From: Sparassis latifolia
Lineage: Eukaryota; Basidiomycota; Agaricomycetes; Polyporales; Sparassidaceae
Direction: 5' to 3'
DNA: 64,000 nucleotides
Assembly: GCA_018466975.1 (NCBI GenBank)
Contig: CM031557.1
Location: forward strand, 2,976,001-3,040,000
Shown: positions 11,396-24,415 of the stretch, piece after piece
How positions within the stretch are numbered: the stretch's first letter is position 1
Layout: every line of letters starts with the position of its first letter
Made by a program: the position numbers and the translations under genes
Notes under the pieces: model-generated
What the model saw: only the letters and a program-made list of their open reading frames with translations
Told to the model about the DNA's origin: nothing
Databases searched by the model: none

Positions 11396-13486
11396 TCAAG
11401 CAGTCTCCCCAGGAAGAGCATCGACAAGTCGCATCAGGTCATCCCACTTATCATCCTTCTTCCACGAGATCGTTTTGTTCCCATTGAGTGCCAAGACCTC
11501 GTGCAGATCTTTGCTCGACGATTTCCCGTCGAGCACTGCTTTCACTTCAGACTCGATCCTGTCGACCCATGCACGGGCAACGTCCACTTGCGAAGGCTCT
11601 AGAGTCGGTCGTCGAATTGTCCACAGGGGACGATCGGTTCCATGCGTTACATATCCTATGGAACGAAGTTCTACTGTTCATCCTCATTTCCTGTACATCA
11701 TGGCACTCACCAAAAGGCCTGACCTGCTCAGGAGTCCAGCCGATCTCGTATCGTATGACAGGGAACCCGGCCGCCATGAGGTCCCTCGCAAGTAACCGTA
11801 CAGGAAGATGCACCTGTCCCTCACTCAGCATCTCCCCAAATAGCCTCTTGAATTCCTCCTCGGATGACCCGGCGGGAACCTCGCGGTACTTCGTCATCAT
11901 CTTCTTGACGACGTCGATTTGGTAGTAGCGCTCCATGTTCAGCTCGACGTCACGCATGCTCGTGACGGGGTGCGCGATCGAGTAGAGGTACCACTCCTCC
12001 GTGAGATCGCCGACTACGATGCATCGCACGCCGCGGGCCTGGAGAGCGCGTGCAAACCCGCCCGAGCGCTGCCACTCCATGGGCTCGGGCGCGGACGACA
12101 TCCACACGTCGTCCATACACCCTCGGAACGTCCCGTGCTCGATGCCCACGGCATCTGTCTCGATGGCGTGCGTGATCACAGACCACGGCACCTGCTCGGG
12201 GTCGCGGAGAGTAGCGAGCAGGTCGGGAGCATCGGGATCGAGCTTAAGGGCACAGCACAGTGCCTGGAACTGGGGGCGCAGCTCCGTAGGGGTCTTGGGA
12301 GCAATCCTGTGTTGCCAAATATGCCAAGTCGTCAAATTCAGGACTTATCGCGAAACGCGTTTAGAACGCACACAATGGAGTTAGACTGGAGGATGGCGGA
12401 GTGGAACGGTGCCTTTTCGCCTTCAGGAAGACGAGAAGCATGATGCAGTATCTGATGCACGGAATGGGCCCCTACAGTGCAAATTCAGAAATGGGTCTCG
12501 CCCAAGTCGCAACTTCGATGTACCTGCAGACAATCCGCTGATCTGTATGTCTTCTGGGTTGCCTATTGTTCATCCAGCATTGAGTGAAAGGGGACAATTA
12601 AAACGAACTTGTACTTGCCTCCAAATGTCTGGATATTCTCCCGCACCCACAGCAACGCCAGCCACTGATCCTGGAAACCGAAGTTTCCGTTCAGCTTTGG
12701 TTGATCGCTGGCAAGGAAACCGAATGCCGAAAGCCGGTAGCCAACGTTGACCCAAACTTCTGACTGTTCTGCAGCTACGAACTGTGCCTGCCCGCCTAGC
12801 CCATGAGGTGATCCGAATTGCAAAAATCTAAGCGATATACTGAGCATCCCCAGGGCCCAATTTCATGCAGTGAGAACATACCCGCCGTGAATATAGACCT
12901 TGACTGGGAAAGCCCTCTTCGCTGGGAAAGACGGTGGACAAATTATGTTCACAAAAAGGCTGCACAATATTTCAGCGCATATGAAATAATACGATTTTCA
13001 CTGGCGCGACCTACGGATTTTCGGTGGGTTTGCCTAAACCAACTTTGTCCTCATACGGCGCACCTATGGTACAAAGTAGGAGCGTTTATGAAAAAGTTAC
13101 CCAAAAACTTGATACTAACTGGCAGCTTGCCCATCGTTCGTTGGCTGAACACCATCTGGTTCAGGTGTCATTATGCATTACAACAGACGACAGCGGCCCA
13201 TTGATGCTCACAGCTGCTCTCGTAGATGTACTCCTTGTCCTCATATACGAAACCTTTCGGGAGAGGCTTCGCATTCTCGAATCGTGCCGGGGGCAATGCA
13301 TATGGAACCTCTGTAGAACTGCATGAGATCGCCAGAGATCCAGCAACCACAACTAGCCGCGTACGCACCTAGAAACGCGGCTGCTCCGTTCACAGCACGC
13401 CCACCCTTGATTGGACCGTATTGTGTCTGCACAATCACCCGTTCAACGGATTGTGCAAGTTCGTCTTGAAGATGGACGCGAGACAT
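11396..13486 (-). CDS. Type-B carboxylesterase / lipase (alpha/beta hydrolase, PF00135-like)
   Basis: This encodes a serine ester hydrolase of the carboxylesterase type-B fold. Reading the minus strand, exon 1 starts at MSRVHLQDELAQ (13486) with the family opening QTQYGPIKGGRAVNGAAAFL. VPYALPPARFENAKPLP follows, then the oxyanion-hole segment VYIHGG (about 12880) and FLQFGSPHGL. Next come NVGYRLSAFGFLA and, across an intron, the nucleophile elbow GLSAG followed by HSVHQILHHASRLPEGEK. The C-terminal exons give the catalytic-His segment VTHGTDRPLWTIRRP (about 11590-11650) and end at 11396. Introns are about 50 bp with GT-AG ends. No signal peptide is evident at the chosen start; an in-frame upstream Met at 13576 adds 30 residues, so secretion is not excluded. 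Substrate cannot be told. The reading frame appears intact across all splice junctions. Confidence 0.85.
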
Positions 13487-14744
13487 CGCGGTGAGGTGAC
13501 GGGGGATGTGTTGACAGCACCTGCTAGCTGCAAAATAGCCTACGAATTGGATATGGACTTGGAAGAAGATAAGCAATCATAATGAGACGGGACGGAGGTC
13601 CTACCGCGAGAGTATTATCGGAGGTACGTCACGTGTGTCCTTGCAGTAGCTCCAATCATTCAGTTTCGAATCAACCCTGCTCACAAGAGAAAAAAATGCA
13701 CGATACGAGGCGAGGGCGAAATTTGATCGGTGCGGTAACGACTGGCCGCTCCTTACAAGGACCGCCGGGGAAAGTCGAAAAGCTCCCTTATTGCAGGCAC
13801 CCTAGAAGAACATCATAGTTTCGATTCATCACAAGAATACTCCTTTGGAGCACACTAGTGATAAATCACGCATTTATGATATCCTACTACGGTGAAGCAC
13901 AAAGATTATACAGCGACGTGAAGAGATTACCGTACGTAATCTTTGCAAGGGGACGGACGTACATCAGGTAGTAGCATATTCCGAGATGTTTTCAGTGACC
14001 GCGGCTCCTCAAGAGATAGATTCAGTCTCGCGATATAGCTTATATGGCGTTTGAGAGTCCGCCAGCTGTGGGGTACGAGAGGCCTCAGGACAAAACCCTT
14101 AAAGGCTTGAAACGAGGAAACGAGGAAGCAAGACGACCCAAATGAACATCACGTGGTTGACGCGTACATAACGCGCAAACAACGCGTCATATTGTGTACA
14201 CTACTAGCGTTGTCGATATCTCATTTTGCTGCTACTGAAATATTGCATGCCAGGATTCTGTAAAGTATGCAATGGGCTCATCCGAGGTAATTTATAGCAC
14301 TCAGCGCAGGGTCGGGTGAGTGTGCACCATTTTCATCGGTGAGCCCAGAGTTTTAAAGTGGAAATGGAAAGAGTGAACTCACGCGTTCACACGGGCTAAT
14401 AAATTCTGGGTACCGTAATATGCTACAGCTATGCGATCCGAACAACCTAATGGTCGTTGAGCTGTCACCAACTCCGGATTTCGAGCATCCTAATTTTGCC
14501 CCAACTATACCCACAGGACATTCCCATCCAATCCTGTTCGCCAGAGCAGGCGTGACATCTTTCCAAGTCGCAGCTCTCAGACGACTCGGCGACTTCGAGT
14601 CATGGACTTCTCAGCTCGCCAACGGCGAATGGAGAACACACCATGTGAACGCCATAACCGGAAACAGACGACGCCGGCGCAGTAGCATAAAGCAGGCCGT
14701 AGTAACTGCGCCAGCGTAGCAGTATGTGGGACATCAACTTCCTA
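13487..14744. other. Intergenic region upstream of the carboxylesterase
   Basis: It contains short ORFs only, the longest (99 codons) at 14420-14719 on the plus strand with no recognisable motif. The carboxylesterase promoter should lie just above 13486. No repeat boundary was seen. Confidence 0.4.
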
Positions 14745-15830
<1,086 letters not shown>

Positions 15831-16908
15831 GTCAAGCGGAAAGTCGAGATAGCTGCTAGTCGCCGCGGCGGGGAAAGTGTCAGAACCGGCCAGGTGGAGC
15901 AGCAGGTGGTGGACAGGGGCCAAGCGGATATCGACTTTTGTCGGTAAGGCGTTCTCGACGATTTCGCGGTCCGTGTGGGGCTTTTGCATATGATCTGGGG
16001 TGGAAATTGACCTCCACAACGGGCCAAGCGGGACACCGGGAGGAGTACTATTGCCAAGCAATCGAATCTCGATATAGGGACGCGGAGGAGTTAGTGCCTA
16101 ACGGAAGTCCCATATCATTGGATCTGATAGAGACTTTACGAAATCGCCACGATCGGGTTCGTTCTATCAGCAAAATGCAGCTATGTTGACGCGTTTCCCG
16201 TCCTGCACGTTTGCGGCTATGTTACACAACCAGGATAGGCTACGATGGAATGAAGAGACAGCACTAGCGACGCAGATGGATGAGTTCAGTGGCCCCAAAA
16301 CAAATTCGATTAGCAGCAGTGGAGTAGAACTTCGGCCAACGATCAGGAGAGGTACGCAATAAACGCACGCCTTACCTGGAAAAGATAGCGTGGCTGGGTA
16401 GGACCAGAAGACAGATACTTATGGGAGAAATACCGTTATCAGAAGCGCTCGAAGCCACCAACCGAGACTGACTGGGAAGGTACGTATACGCTGACGGATG
16501 TCAATAAGGCGGATCTCTGGAGACGGTTCTGGATATTTGAGCTCGTGCAACCGCACGTTGTACGCACAGAACCATCGCTGCATATATAACCTCCTGATTT
16601 TGGACCCAGCGACTGTGCATGTGGGTGCTGAACCAGAGCGGAGCCAGAGGACTCGAGAGCGAATCTGTCGACATGGCAACAAAATGCTTGCGGGCGGTTA
16701 TTTCGGGCGTCTCGGGGATTTGCCGTGAAATGAAATAAACTTAAGTTAAGGGCACGTGGCAAAGAAGACCCGATATGGAAGGAAGATGGATGAGAATCAC
16801 ATGCGACTATGACGCGCCGACGAATATAACAAGTTGGCGTCGAATCTTATCTTTCCTGCCTTTCCCCTCAACCTCTACATTCTCCCTCGTATCACCTCAC
16901 CGTCGCTT
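15831..16908. other. Intergenic region, no supported gene
   Basis: Short overlapping ORFs on both strands (up to about 107 codons) show no family motif and no consistent splice series. The last 200 bases are the likely promoter of the perilipin-like gene. Confidence 0.4.
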
Positions 16909-18051
16909 ATGATGGCTACGCAGACAGAATCCAAAGCGCCCCCAGAAATCACTATCATCTCTCGCGTCGCCTCCATCCCGCTCATCGAGGACACACTCGG
17001 CGCCATACACACCACCCTCACCAACAACACGTACACCCGCCAGACGTACACCACCGCCCAGGGTGTCTCCAAGTATGCACTTAGCTACGCTGAGCCCCTG
17101 CAGAAGACCTTCTCCCCTTTGATTGTGCGCGCAGACGGCTTGGCAAACAAGACCCTTGACGCGGTCGAGTCGCGGTACCCGTACCCATTCAAGACGCACG
17201 CCGGCGACCTGGTCAAAGACCTCCGTGGGAAGAGCGACGAGGCATACAACGTCGCCAACAAGACCATCGACGAGCGCGTCAAGACGCCAGCGTACAACGT
17301 TGCTCAGGGTATCGATCAGGTAGACCCGTGTTCGCCTTGGCCCGACATGTGTGCTGATGACTTCATACATGCACAGCGCATCGCCCCTATCGTGGACTAC
17401 TTCGAGGTTGCTGTTAACAAGATATCACCTAACGGCACTCCGACGGAACATCAGTCGTCGGAAACGCAGTTCCAGTACCAGCGTGCACTTGCCATATCTA
17501 AGGACCTCGGCGGCCACCTCTACGTCTATTCTACCGAGCACATCAACCAGCTCAAGGAGCAGAATGCGCTAGTGCAGCGTGCGGCGGAGACTGCGCATAA
17601 TATCAGCGTAGTAGCGACATCGAGCCTCGGTGCGGCCCACGCTCGGGTGCACACACTCAGTGACACCATGCTCGTGGAGCTCCAAAAGATTCAGGTTTGT
17701 CGTTATATGCGCTTTTTTATTCCTCCAGGTCATCTCAGAGTCACTGGTGCTTCACCGTAGACGTCGACTTCACAGCTCCCATCCACCTTTCAGACTTCCT
17801 TCCACGACATCTCCACCCATCTCGCAGCAATCATCAACGACCTTACCGCAATCCTCACCTCGCAGGACCCCGTTCAGGAGAAGGTACACAAGGTGCGAGA
17901 TACTGTCCAGGAGGGCGTGCAACCTCTCCTCGAGGCGGCTACGACGCGTGTCCAGGAGATCCTCGGTGCAATAAAGGCGGGGACAGCAGAGAAGGCCAAC
18001 GGATCGGGGTCGAACGGATCAGCTGCAGTGAACGGTAATGGCCATGCGTAA
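16909..18051 (+). CDS. Perilipin-like lipid-droplet-associated protein
   Basis: Homologues in basidiomycetes are annotated as lipid-droplet perilipin proteins (Mpl1-like) that coat lipid droplets and control access of lipases. The reading starts MMATQTESKAPPEITIISRV. Perilipin/PAT-like text follows: IHTTLTNNTYTRQTYTTAQG, ALSYAEPLQKTFSPLIVRAD, LDAVESRYPYPF, KTPAYNVAQGID. A first intron (GATCAG|GTAGAC to TGCACAG) leads to IAPIVDYFEVAVNKI. A second intron after LVELQKIQ leads to TSFHDISTHLAAIINDL and an amphipathic Glu/Lys-rich C-terminal part ending NGNGHA. An upstream in-frame Met at 16834 exists, but the conserved text starts after 16909. There are no transmembrane segments; the long amphipathic helices fit a droplet-surface role. 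Confidence 0.8.
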
Positions 18052-18892
18052 GGTTTGCAATTCGGAATAGACGTTCCTTTTTTTCCCGTGTGCATTTGAT
18101 TGAACTAGACACCCCTCTCGTCATTCCAATCCGTATCCTACTGGGTCTCCCCAACTTGTTGTAATTAGATATGCCCGCAGCTGTTGTCCGTTTGTTGTTG
18201 TCTCTCATATGCACTCGTGATGTGTTGTACCCCGCGTTCGTTTATATGATGCGTTGACAGTACATGTACCAGTCGGGGATGTAGTATAATCATGATAGAA
18301 GAAAGCGATACTTGGTCATGCACATGCTGCTGATGATTCCGTCCTTGGTTGCGTGAGGCGTGGCGAAAGTACCCAACTCGATTGTGAATTACCGAGGAAG
18401 CACCTTGTAATTTAAATCATATCGATCACTGCAAAAGCACATTATTATGGGTGATTGTTTATCATGAATGCATCGCCATTCAGCGGCGAGGTGTTGTGCC
18501 GTGAATCATATCGCGCGATCGAGAGCGTCTGAGTTAGTCGGACAAGCTCAGACTAAGATATAGTATCAGTAGTCTCACAGCGATGACTGAGAGTTATGGG
18601 GCACGAACTTCAACTGTGGTGTAAGGCCGCGTCGAGGCCGGATGGCGGGAAATTGCCAGGTATAGACGATCGTCGGTTATTTGGTCAAACCAAACACAAG
18701 ATTGAGATCTGCGCAGAATGTCACCGACGAGAACTGACTCGGACCGTCAGAAGACTCGCTGGATCTGAGTTGTCAGATCAGACAAGTGTTAAATAAATTC
18801 CGGACAAGTGTTATGTAAAGAAATTCCGTTAACGTGTGGAAGTGGGAGAGCATTACTTACCCAGAGTGTTCTCTAGCTCGCTATCGCACTCG
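18052..18892. other. Intergenic region between perilipin-like gene and alpha/beta hydrolase
   Basis: No coding series is recognised. The left part should be the 3' UTR of the perilipin-like gene, and the right part the promoter of the hydrolase. Confidence 0.4.
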
Positions 18893-20024
18893 ATGCCGAC
18901 ATTGTCCACCTCTCAGTGGATAGGTCTTCTGTCCATCCCCGCTGCCCTCCTCCTGGCTCAGCAACTCACGACATTGTCGGAACCCACTCCGCTCACCATA
19001 CATCGCTCTCTATCTTCTCTTCCCCGACGTCAAGCGCACGCAGGATTTACCCTGAAGATTTTTATGAGGGCGGTGCCTATGTCCAGTTCCCCAACGGAAC
19101 GGTAAGTGCAAATATTTACCCAGCTCCTTTTAACAGACAAAAAACAAACCGCATATATTTCCCGTGTGCGCAGGTCAGGTACTGGCTCATCGGCCCTGAA
19201 GATGGGACGCGCATCGTCCTCATCCACGGACTCTCTATTCCCGCATTCATCTGGCGAGATGTTGCGCACCACCTCGCTGAGAACGGTTTCCGTGTGCTCC
19301 TCTACGACCTCTACGGCCGCGGCTACTCCGATGCGCCGCAGACGGAGTATACCACGGAGCTGTACACCACGCAGCTCGCGATGCTCTTGCAGTACATCGG
19401 CTGGAAACGTGTCCACGTAGCTGGAGTTTCTATGGGTGGAGCCATCGCCACATCATTTAGCGCTCAATTCCCTCATCTTGTTTCCTCGAAGGTCGCACTC
19501 ATCGCCTCTGTCGGCCTGTATGAGGTACGTCCAAGTCCGTCGGGGTCTATCTCCGCTCACTTTAATGGAACACGCTCTAGCCACGAGACATCCCGTTCAA
19601 ATTCAAGCTGTTGTCCTCCCCTCTGGTGCAGCTCGTGACATCAAGCGCCCCAGCCAGGGCCTACCGGCAATACCTCTCGCAAAATAATGTCCACTCTGGC
19701 TCCGTCGTCGCAGACGCAGAGGCGTTGGTCTGCCTCCAATCCGCATATTTGCCAGGCTTCGACCACGCGATTGCATCGTCGCTGCGAGAAGGCCCCCTCC
19801 GCGGTCTAGCGCCTGCGTTCGCTCAGCTCGGGCGCGACGCCGGCAAGCGCGTCTTTTTGATCTGGGGCACGCATGATCCGGTGGTACCGTTCGTGAATGC
19901 GGAGCGCGTACAGGGGCTCGTGCCGCACGCCGAGCTTATGGTCATTCAGCACGGCGGCCACGAGCTCACGATGACGCACCCCGGGGAGGTTGGCCCCGCG
20001 CTTGTGCGGTTCTTTGCGGACTAG
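18893..20024 (+). CDS. Alpha/beta hydrolase with N-terminal membrane segment; one frameshift at a C run
   Basis: This is a serine hydrolase of the alpha/beta fold, substrate unknown. It starts MPTLSTSQWIGLLSIPAALL at 18893, giving one N-terminal hydrophobic helix. IYPEDFYEGGAYVQFPNGT follows, then an intron at about 19102-19173, VRYWLIGPEDGTRIVLIHGL (HG oxyanion region), LLYDLYGRGYSDAP and the nucleophile elbow GVSMGG (about 19425-19440). An intron after GLYE (19526 to 19580) leads to the second half with the acid segment FLIWGTHDPVVP and the catalytic His in HGGHE. The helix-containing start and the IYPEDF segment are in different frames. The change falls at CCCC, 19022-19025, where one extra C would restore a single frame. 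The rest is intact, so a sequencing error is as likely as a real mutation. The 3' end is convergent with the Sds23-like gene. Confidence 0.8.
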
Positions 20025-20408
20025 ATTCGGCGACATGACACTTTTGGCCCGGCCAACATCATTCAGTATCTATCACGATACGGCTCATGTAGGATCGCAA
20101 GGGGTTCATACAATTTGCACATCTTTTTGTATAGGTTTGGCCGGCAAAGACGGTACGATACATGACCTATCAATACAATACGCCCTCCCATACCCTCACG
20201 CACCCTCCATATCGATACATTGCTTCCCCTCTCATGCTGACCATATCATTGGTGGGGAATAAACGAAAAAAGTATCACCAGAAAAGGAGAACGGAGGGCC
20301 ATAATATCCCGTCCGCCATTATGGCTGGACCATGGACTCACCATCGTGGGTGTAAGAGCCGTTCAAAAGATACGGCAAGGAACTTAGACTGCCGGGAAAA
20401 TTTTGACT
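20025..20408. other. Convergent 3' intergenic region
   Basis: This lies between the stops of the hydrolase (+) and the Sds23-like gene (-). It should hold both 3' UTRs and polyadenylation sites. Nothing else was recognised. Confidence 0.4.
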
Positions 20409-22134
20409 CTACTTGGAAGACGGCACGCGCTCGGCCCACTGGAAGCTCTCCAAGCTGGACACCGAGTTGCGCAGGCTCTCGCTCGGCGAGAAGCGCGATC
20501 CTGTGAGCGAGCCTGAGCGTGGAGACGAACTGGACGACTGCGAGGACACGGACGACGCGCGCCTATGCCGCTGCATGCGTGTCGGGTCCACGTCCGGCAA
20601 ATTTGCGATGCGGGCGAACTGTGAGAGCACTAAACAAAAAAGAAGAGATCAGCTACGAGTCGTACGTGTATGACGTAAACGAACCATCGACGGTGGAGAC
20701 CAAGCCGCAGAGGTTACCTGTGCTTGATGAGGGAGAAGCGGCGGAGTTGGATTGCGTGTCATCAGTGACGAATAGGCGATGCGAATCCGCTAACTCGGAG
20801 GTGAGTTATGTCCAGCGGCTCAACGTAGTGAAAATACTTACTGGCTAGCAACTTCTGCATGGTGTAGAAGAGTGTGCTACTAGGGGTGACGCTGTAGACT
20901 GCTGGCAGCATTGGTACGGCACTTGCAAGAGTTACTGCGTCAACACGCACCTGGGAACTTGTCGGCGCCATCCATCGAACCGTCCGGTTCCTGTCACACA
21001 AGCTCAGGAAGATTCCACTGGAGCATAGATACGACACGCACCTTGATAAGAGCCACGAATTGATGCAAGGCCATCGACAGAATTTGGTTGCTCTGGGCCG
21101 GAACAACAATTTTGCCAATATCTGTGACACTCACCGCGCTCAGCAGTTGTCCCGTCTTCTCCTCGATGACCGCGACGCTGCTCACGCCCAAGTCACTCAT
21201 GAGCGTCATCGCATGCAGCACGTTGTCCGCCGCGCGGACTGCGACGACAGACGTATATAGGTACAGCGACGGGAGGGATAGCGCGCTCAGTGGGTTCGCT
21301 AGAAAGCGTAACAATGACGGGATGTTCTGCGCGTAGGATGTGAACCACGTGAGAAGCCGCCGATCGGACACCATCCCGAGGTACTCGTTAGACGGTGGTG
21401 GGGATTGGATCAGGACACGGTGTGCGCCGCGCGAGAACACTCCTAGCAGGGAGAGGAGAGTCGCGTCGTGAGGGAGTATTTCAAGTGGATTCTTCTCTGA
21501 AAGATCTGTTCGAGTGAAACGCGATGAGTAGAAGGCTGGGGTTAAATGAGAAGACACGCACTGCTGACGAGACGGACTGGCACTCGGCCTGCTTTGGCGG
21601 CTGCGACTATATCTTCAGCGTTAGGCTTTCCTCGCAGTTCTTCGGAGCCAAGTTTGTGCCTTGTAGCGGCCAAGGTGAGAAATGCATTCACATCTGAGAA
21701 CTGGGGTTCCGTGGTCACTTCCGTTGAACATCCGCGCGGGTAGATAAACATACGTCAAATAGCCCGTGATACGTCGTAGAATGGGGAGGACTATCAGGAA
21801 GCCTGTTCACGGCTAAGCATACAAGGTCGTTCGAGAGCAATAACTGAGCCCTTGATAAGTTTCGGCTGCGCGAGTCGCGATCTGTCGTGGAGCACTCACA
21901 TCACAAGCGTCCTCGACGCTGGTGTCCGAATCGACACCGACCACCGGGCAATCAATAAGGTCTTTACCAGAATATATTAGTGCTTCTAATCTGCTCAATG
22001 AAGTTCATACCTCGTGCGAGGACCTGCTGCCATGTCTTTACCCACTCTTCCGAGTCTGCGGTGGGTGCTATAACGGAGACAAGGGGCGACGAACTTCGGG
22101 TGCTCGACACTGACACCCGTTTCCTCAGCGACAT
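20409..22134 (-). CDS. SDS23: Sds23/Moc1-like CBS-domain protein
   Basis: Fungal Sds23 proteins carry paired CBS domains that bind adenine nucleotides and restrain PP2A-type phosphatase activity in nutrient-dependent cell-cycle control. Start MSLRKRVSVSS at 22134, then DSEEWVKTWQQVLARDLIDC, VVGVDSDTSVEDACD, and across an intron LLLSNDLVCLAV with YHGLFDFSDVNAFLTLAA, which is the first CBS module. Later exons give LPHDATLLSLLGVFSRGAHR, YLYTSVVAVRAADNVLHAM, GVSSVAVIEEKTGQLLSAVS, and finally YSVTPSSTLFYTMQKLLA with SHRLFVTDD and NLCGLVSTVDVLSQFARIA. The tail is Ser-rich (RRASSVSSQSSSSSPRSGS), a likely phosphoregion, ending at 20409. Introns are short with clean GT-AG ends. The frame is intact throughout. 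Confidence 0.85.
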
Positions 22135-22294
22135 AGTATGCGCTCAACGTGTATCGACCGGGGCACGTAGTGCACGGTGGAAAACGAAGGAGAGGATGCG
22201 GCACTCTGGAACGGTCATGCCAAGTGTAATAGATTGGCCAAAGCGGCATTGCGATGTACGTAACGCTGGGCGCTCTCGCGCAGATAAGATAAGA

Positions 22295-24037
22295 TCATAA
22301 CCCCTCTCCCGCCACGTCCTGCCTCGCGCCTGGTTGTCCTCGTAATAGACGCACCGGTGTTGAACGGAGTTTGTCTGACAGCTGCGTGGAGGGTATCAGG
22401 AAACCACCCGCACTCGCGACCAACGTCTTCCTGTCGGTCGCAAGACCTGGTGACGGTGACGTTGGTGGAGCGGAGATAACCTGCATGATCGTCTGTGTCT
22501 CGATGCTGTGTATTTCAATGGTGTTGTTCGGAAGCAGCGTCGTAATATATGGGTAGTCGAGACCTGTCCAAGCGTCCAACGTGAGAACATGCAGACTACG
22601 AGCTTACCACGCAACGAAGGCGCCTCCAGGTGTTACGTGCAACCAAACGCATCGATGACATCAAGGCAGCGCTGCAGTAACCTCAAGATCACAGATGCAC
22701 CTCGTACCACGCTGAACACCAATGAGGGTAGATGTACTCACAGACGGCTTCTGGATGACTCGGCCACTCCAGTGTGCCACGCACAGCTTCGCCTTCGCCC
22801 GTGATGAATAGCCCGAGCGTGCTCGCGCCCGTCCACGAGAGGATAAGAAATTCGTTCTCGCTGATGACCGTGATCGACGGTTTCACGGGACCAGAATCAG
22901 GTGCTTGCGAGACGGGGAGCACCGGGAAGAGGGATGCGGCTTCAAGGTCGATGATGTTGTAGTGCTCGCTGTCTGCCAGGCACAGGTAATGTCCTGTGCG
23001 TCGGGCGAGCGCGCCTCCTAACGGGAGGGGAATCTCCTGTGGGAGTGCAAAGATCAGAGCCAGCGGCATCGATAGCCATGTGTACAGAAGAAATTACCTT
23101 CTGGAAGAAGAGCTTCTCTCTTAGACTGTATAAAGCAATCGCGTTCCGCTTGATGACGCAGAACTCAATCGGCTCGATGGTTTGTGGTAAATCATTGGGA
23201 GAAGGCGGAGGTTTGCGGAGGTGCTGCTCGTCAACTGCCAGCGTAACAACGTTTCGTATAGGCTTGATACCAACTGGGTCCAATGCCGGTAAAGTGTAGA
23301 AATGGACTTGTGCATCTGAAAGTCACGGTCGAAGGCGCTTCGAAAAAAGTGTAAGAGCGGCAACGCACCACAAAGAATGAGCGCGCGGGAAATACTCGGT
23401 GTCAGAACGATATCTTCAATAGGCTTCTCAGTCGGAAGGCTTTGGCGGGAGAGAAGGGTATACGATTCTGGCTATGTCACTGCAGTCATGAGAGAGCGTG
23501 CTATGAATGGAGGCAAAACTCGAGGGGTTGCGACCTATCGGCAGCGGTAGCAACCTGCGAGCACGTTATGACTCATTCATGAACATTCGTCTCACAGCTC
23601 CAAACATATGATAGGAAGGTGTCTGGTTAACGTTCACTGAACGTGAGTCACCGCACTCTACGGGTATGCACCAGGGCTTCACGATCTCCACGTCTAGGTC
23701 GCAGCCTTCGACTATGTGTGAGCGACTCACAGATTTCAGGTCACTTGCTTGAAGAGTGAATCGCAGTAATTCGCCATTCGAACATCCAATATAAACCCCA
23801 GAACCTAAGAACCCGTAAATCGCAAAAATATTGCATCAAAGACAATCGTACCGAGTGCCTGTGCACAGCGCACTTGTATAGGAGGTCCGGAAGATCCTAC
23901 ACATCTTTTTTGCTTAGTTCATGTGCAGCAATTAATGGTGCGACAGGTTTACGCGTAGAACTTCCCAGAACGCTGGAGATTAGAGAGCGCAGTTCATACG
24001 GAGGGACATCGAATGGGTTCGTCGGAGCGTATGTCAT
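22295..24037 (-). CDS. N-terminal (CNH domain) half of a Vps39/TGFBRAP1 (Vps3) family protein, separated from its C-terminal half
   Basis: The family forms the Rab-binding subunits of the HOPS and CORVET endosome/vacuole tethering complexes; the N-terminal citron-homology (CNH) beta-propeller comes first. Start MTYAPTNPFDVPPYELRS at 24037. Exons then give GSGVYIGCSNGELLRFTLQA, ESYTLLSRQSLP, PIEDIVLTPSISRALILC, AQVHFYTLPALDPVGIKPI, IEFCVIKRNAIALYSLREKL, EIPLPLGGALARRTGHYLCL, SITVISENEFLILSWTGAST, GEGEAVRGTLEWPSHPEAVC and LDYPYITTLLPNNTIEIHSI. The frame ends just after STQLSDKLRSTPVRLLRG at a TGA (22295). All splice junctions checked keep frame. The C-terminal vacuolar-sorting half is absent downstream on this strand but is present in opposite orientation at 24416-27253. 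As it stands this would encode a free CNH propeller of about 430 residues. Confidence 0.8.
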
Positions 24038-24415
24038 CGTTTCGCAACCAGAGATTATTGTCCAAGATGATACGCAACAAGCAGATGCAGGCGAGGACGA
24101 GACGTTCTCCCTGGGAGTAGCGTCCCGGCAGCAGTGAAGACACGAATTCAAGTTGTGTGTAGCGGGAGCGCGTCTTGCCCTACGATCACGTGCACACATA
24201 TTACCGGAGTGAGAAAGCGTCCTCAGCGTTACTCACTCCCACCCTGCTCGGTCTGACCATCGACGGTGCTGAATAGTCTTTGGCTCGGGGGGACTGCTGT
24301 TTTTTGGCCCACAGAACACGGTGAACAGACTCTCGGATCCTCAGATTCACACACTGGTAGCACTGTAGTGGTATTGACGGTGCTTCTGTGACAAACACTA
24401 TCCATTGACTGTGAG
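24038..24415. promoter_or_regulatory. Divergent region between the two halves of the split Vps39/Vps3-family gene
   Basis: It lies between the start codon of the N-terminal half (24037, minus) and the first in-frame ATG of the C-terminal half (24416, plus). The side near 24037 should be the gene's original promoter, because it sits directly upstream of the native start. If the inversion is real, the same DNA would now also lie upstream of the C-terminal half. No TATA-like box stands out. The inversion breakpoint probably lies in the right part of this interval. Confidence 0.45.
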
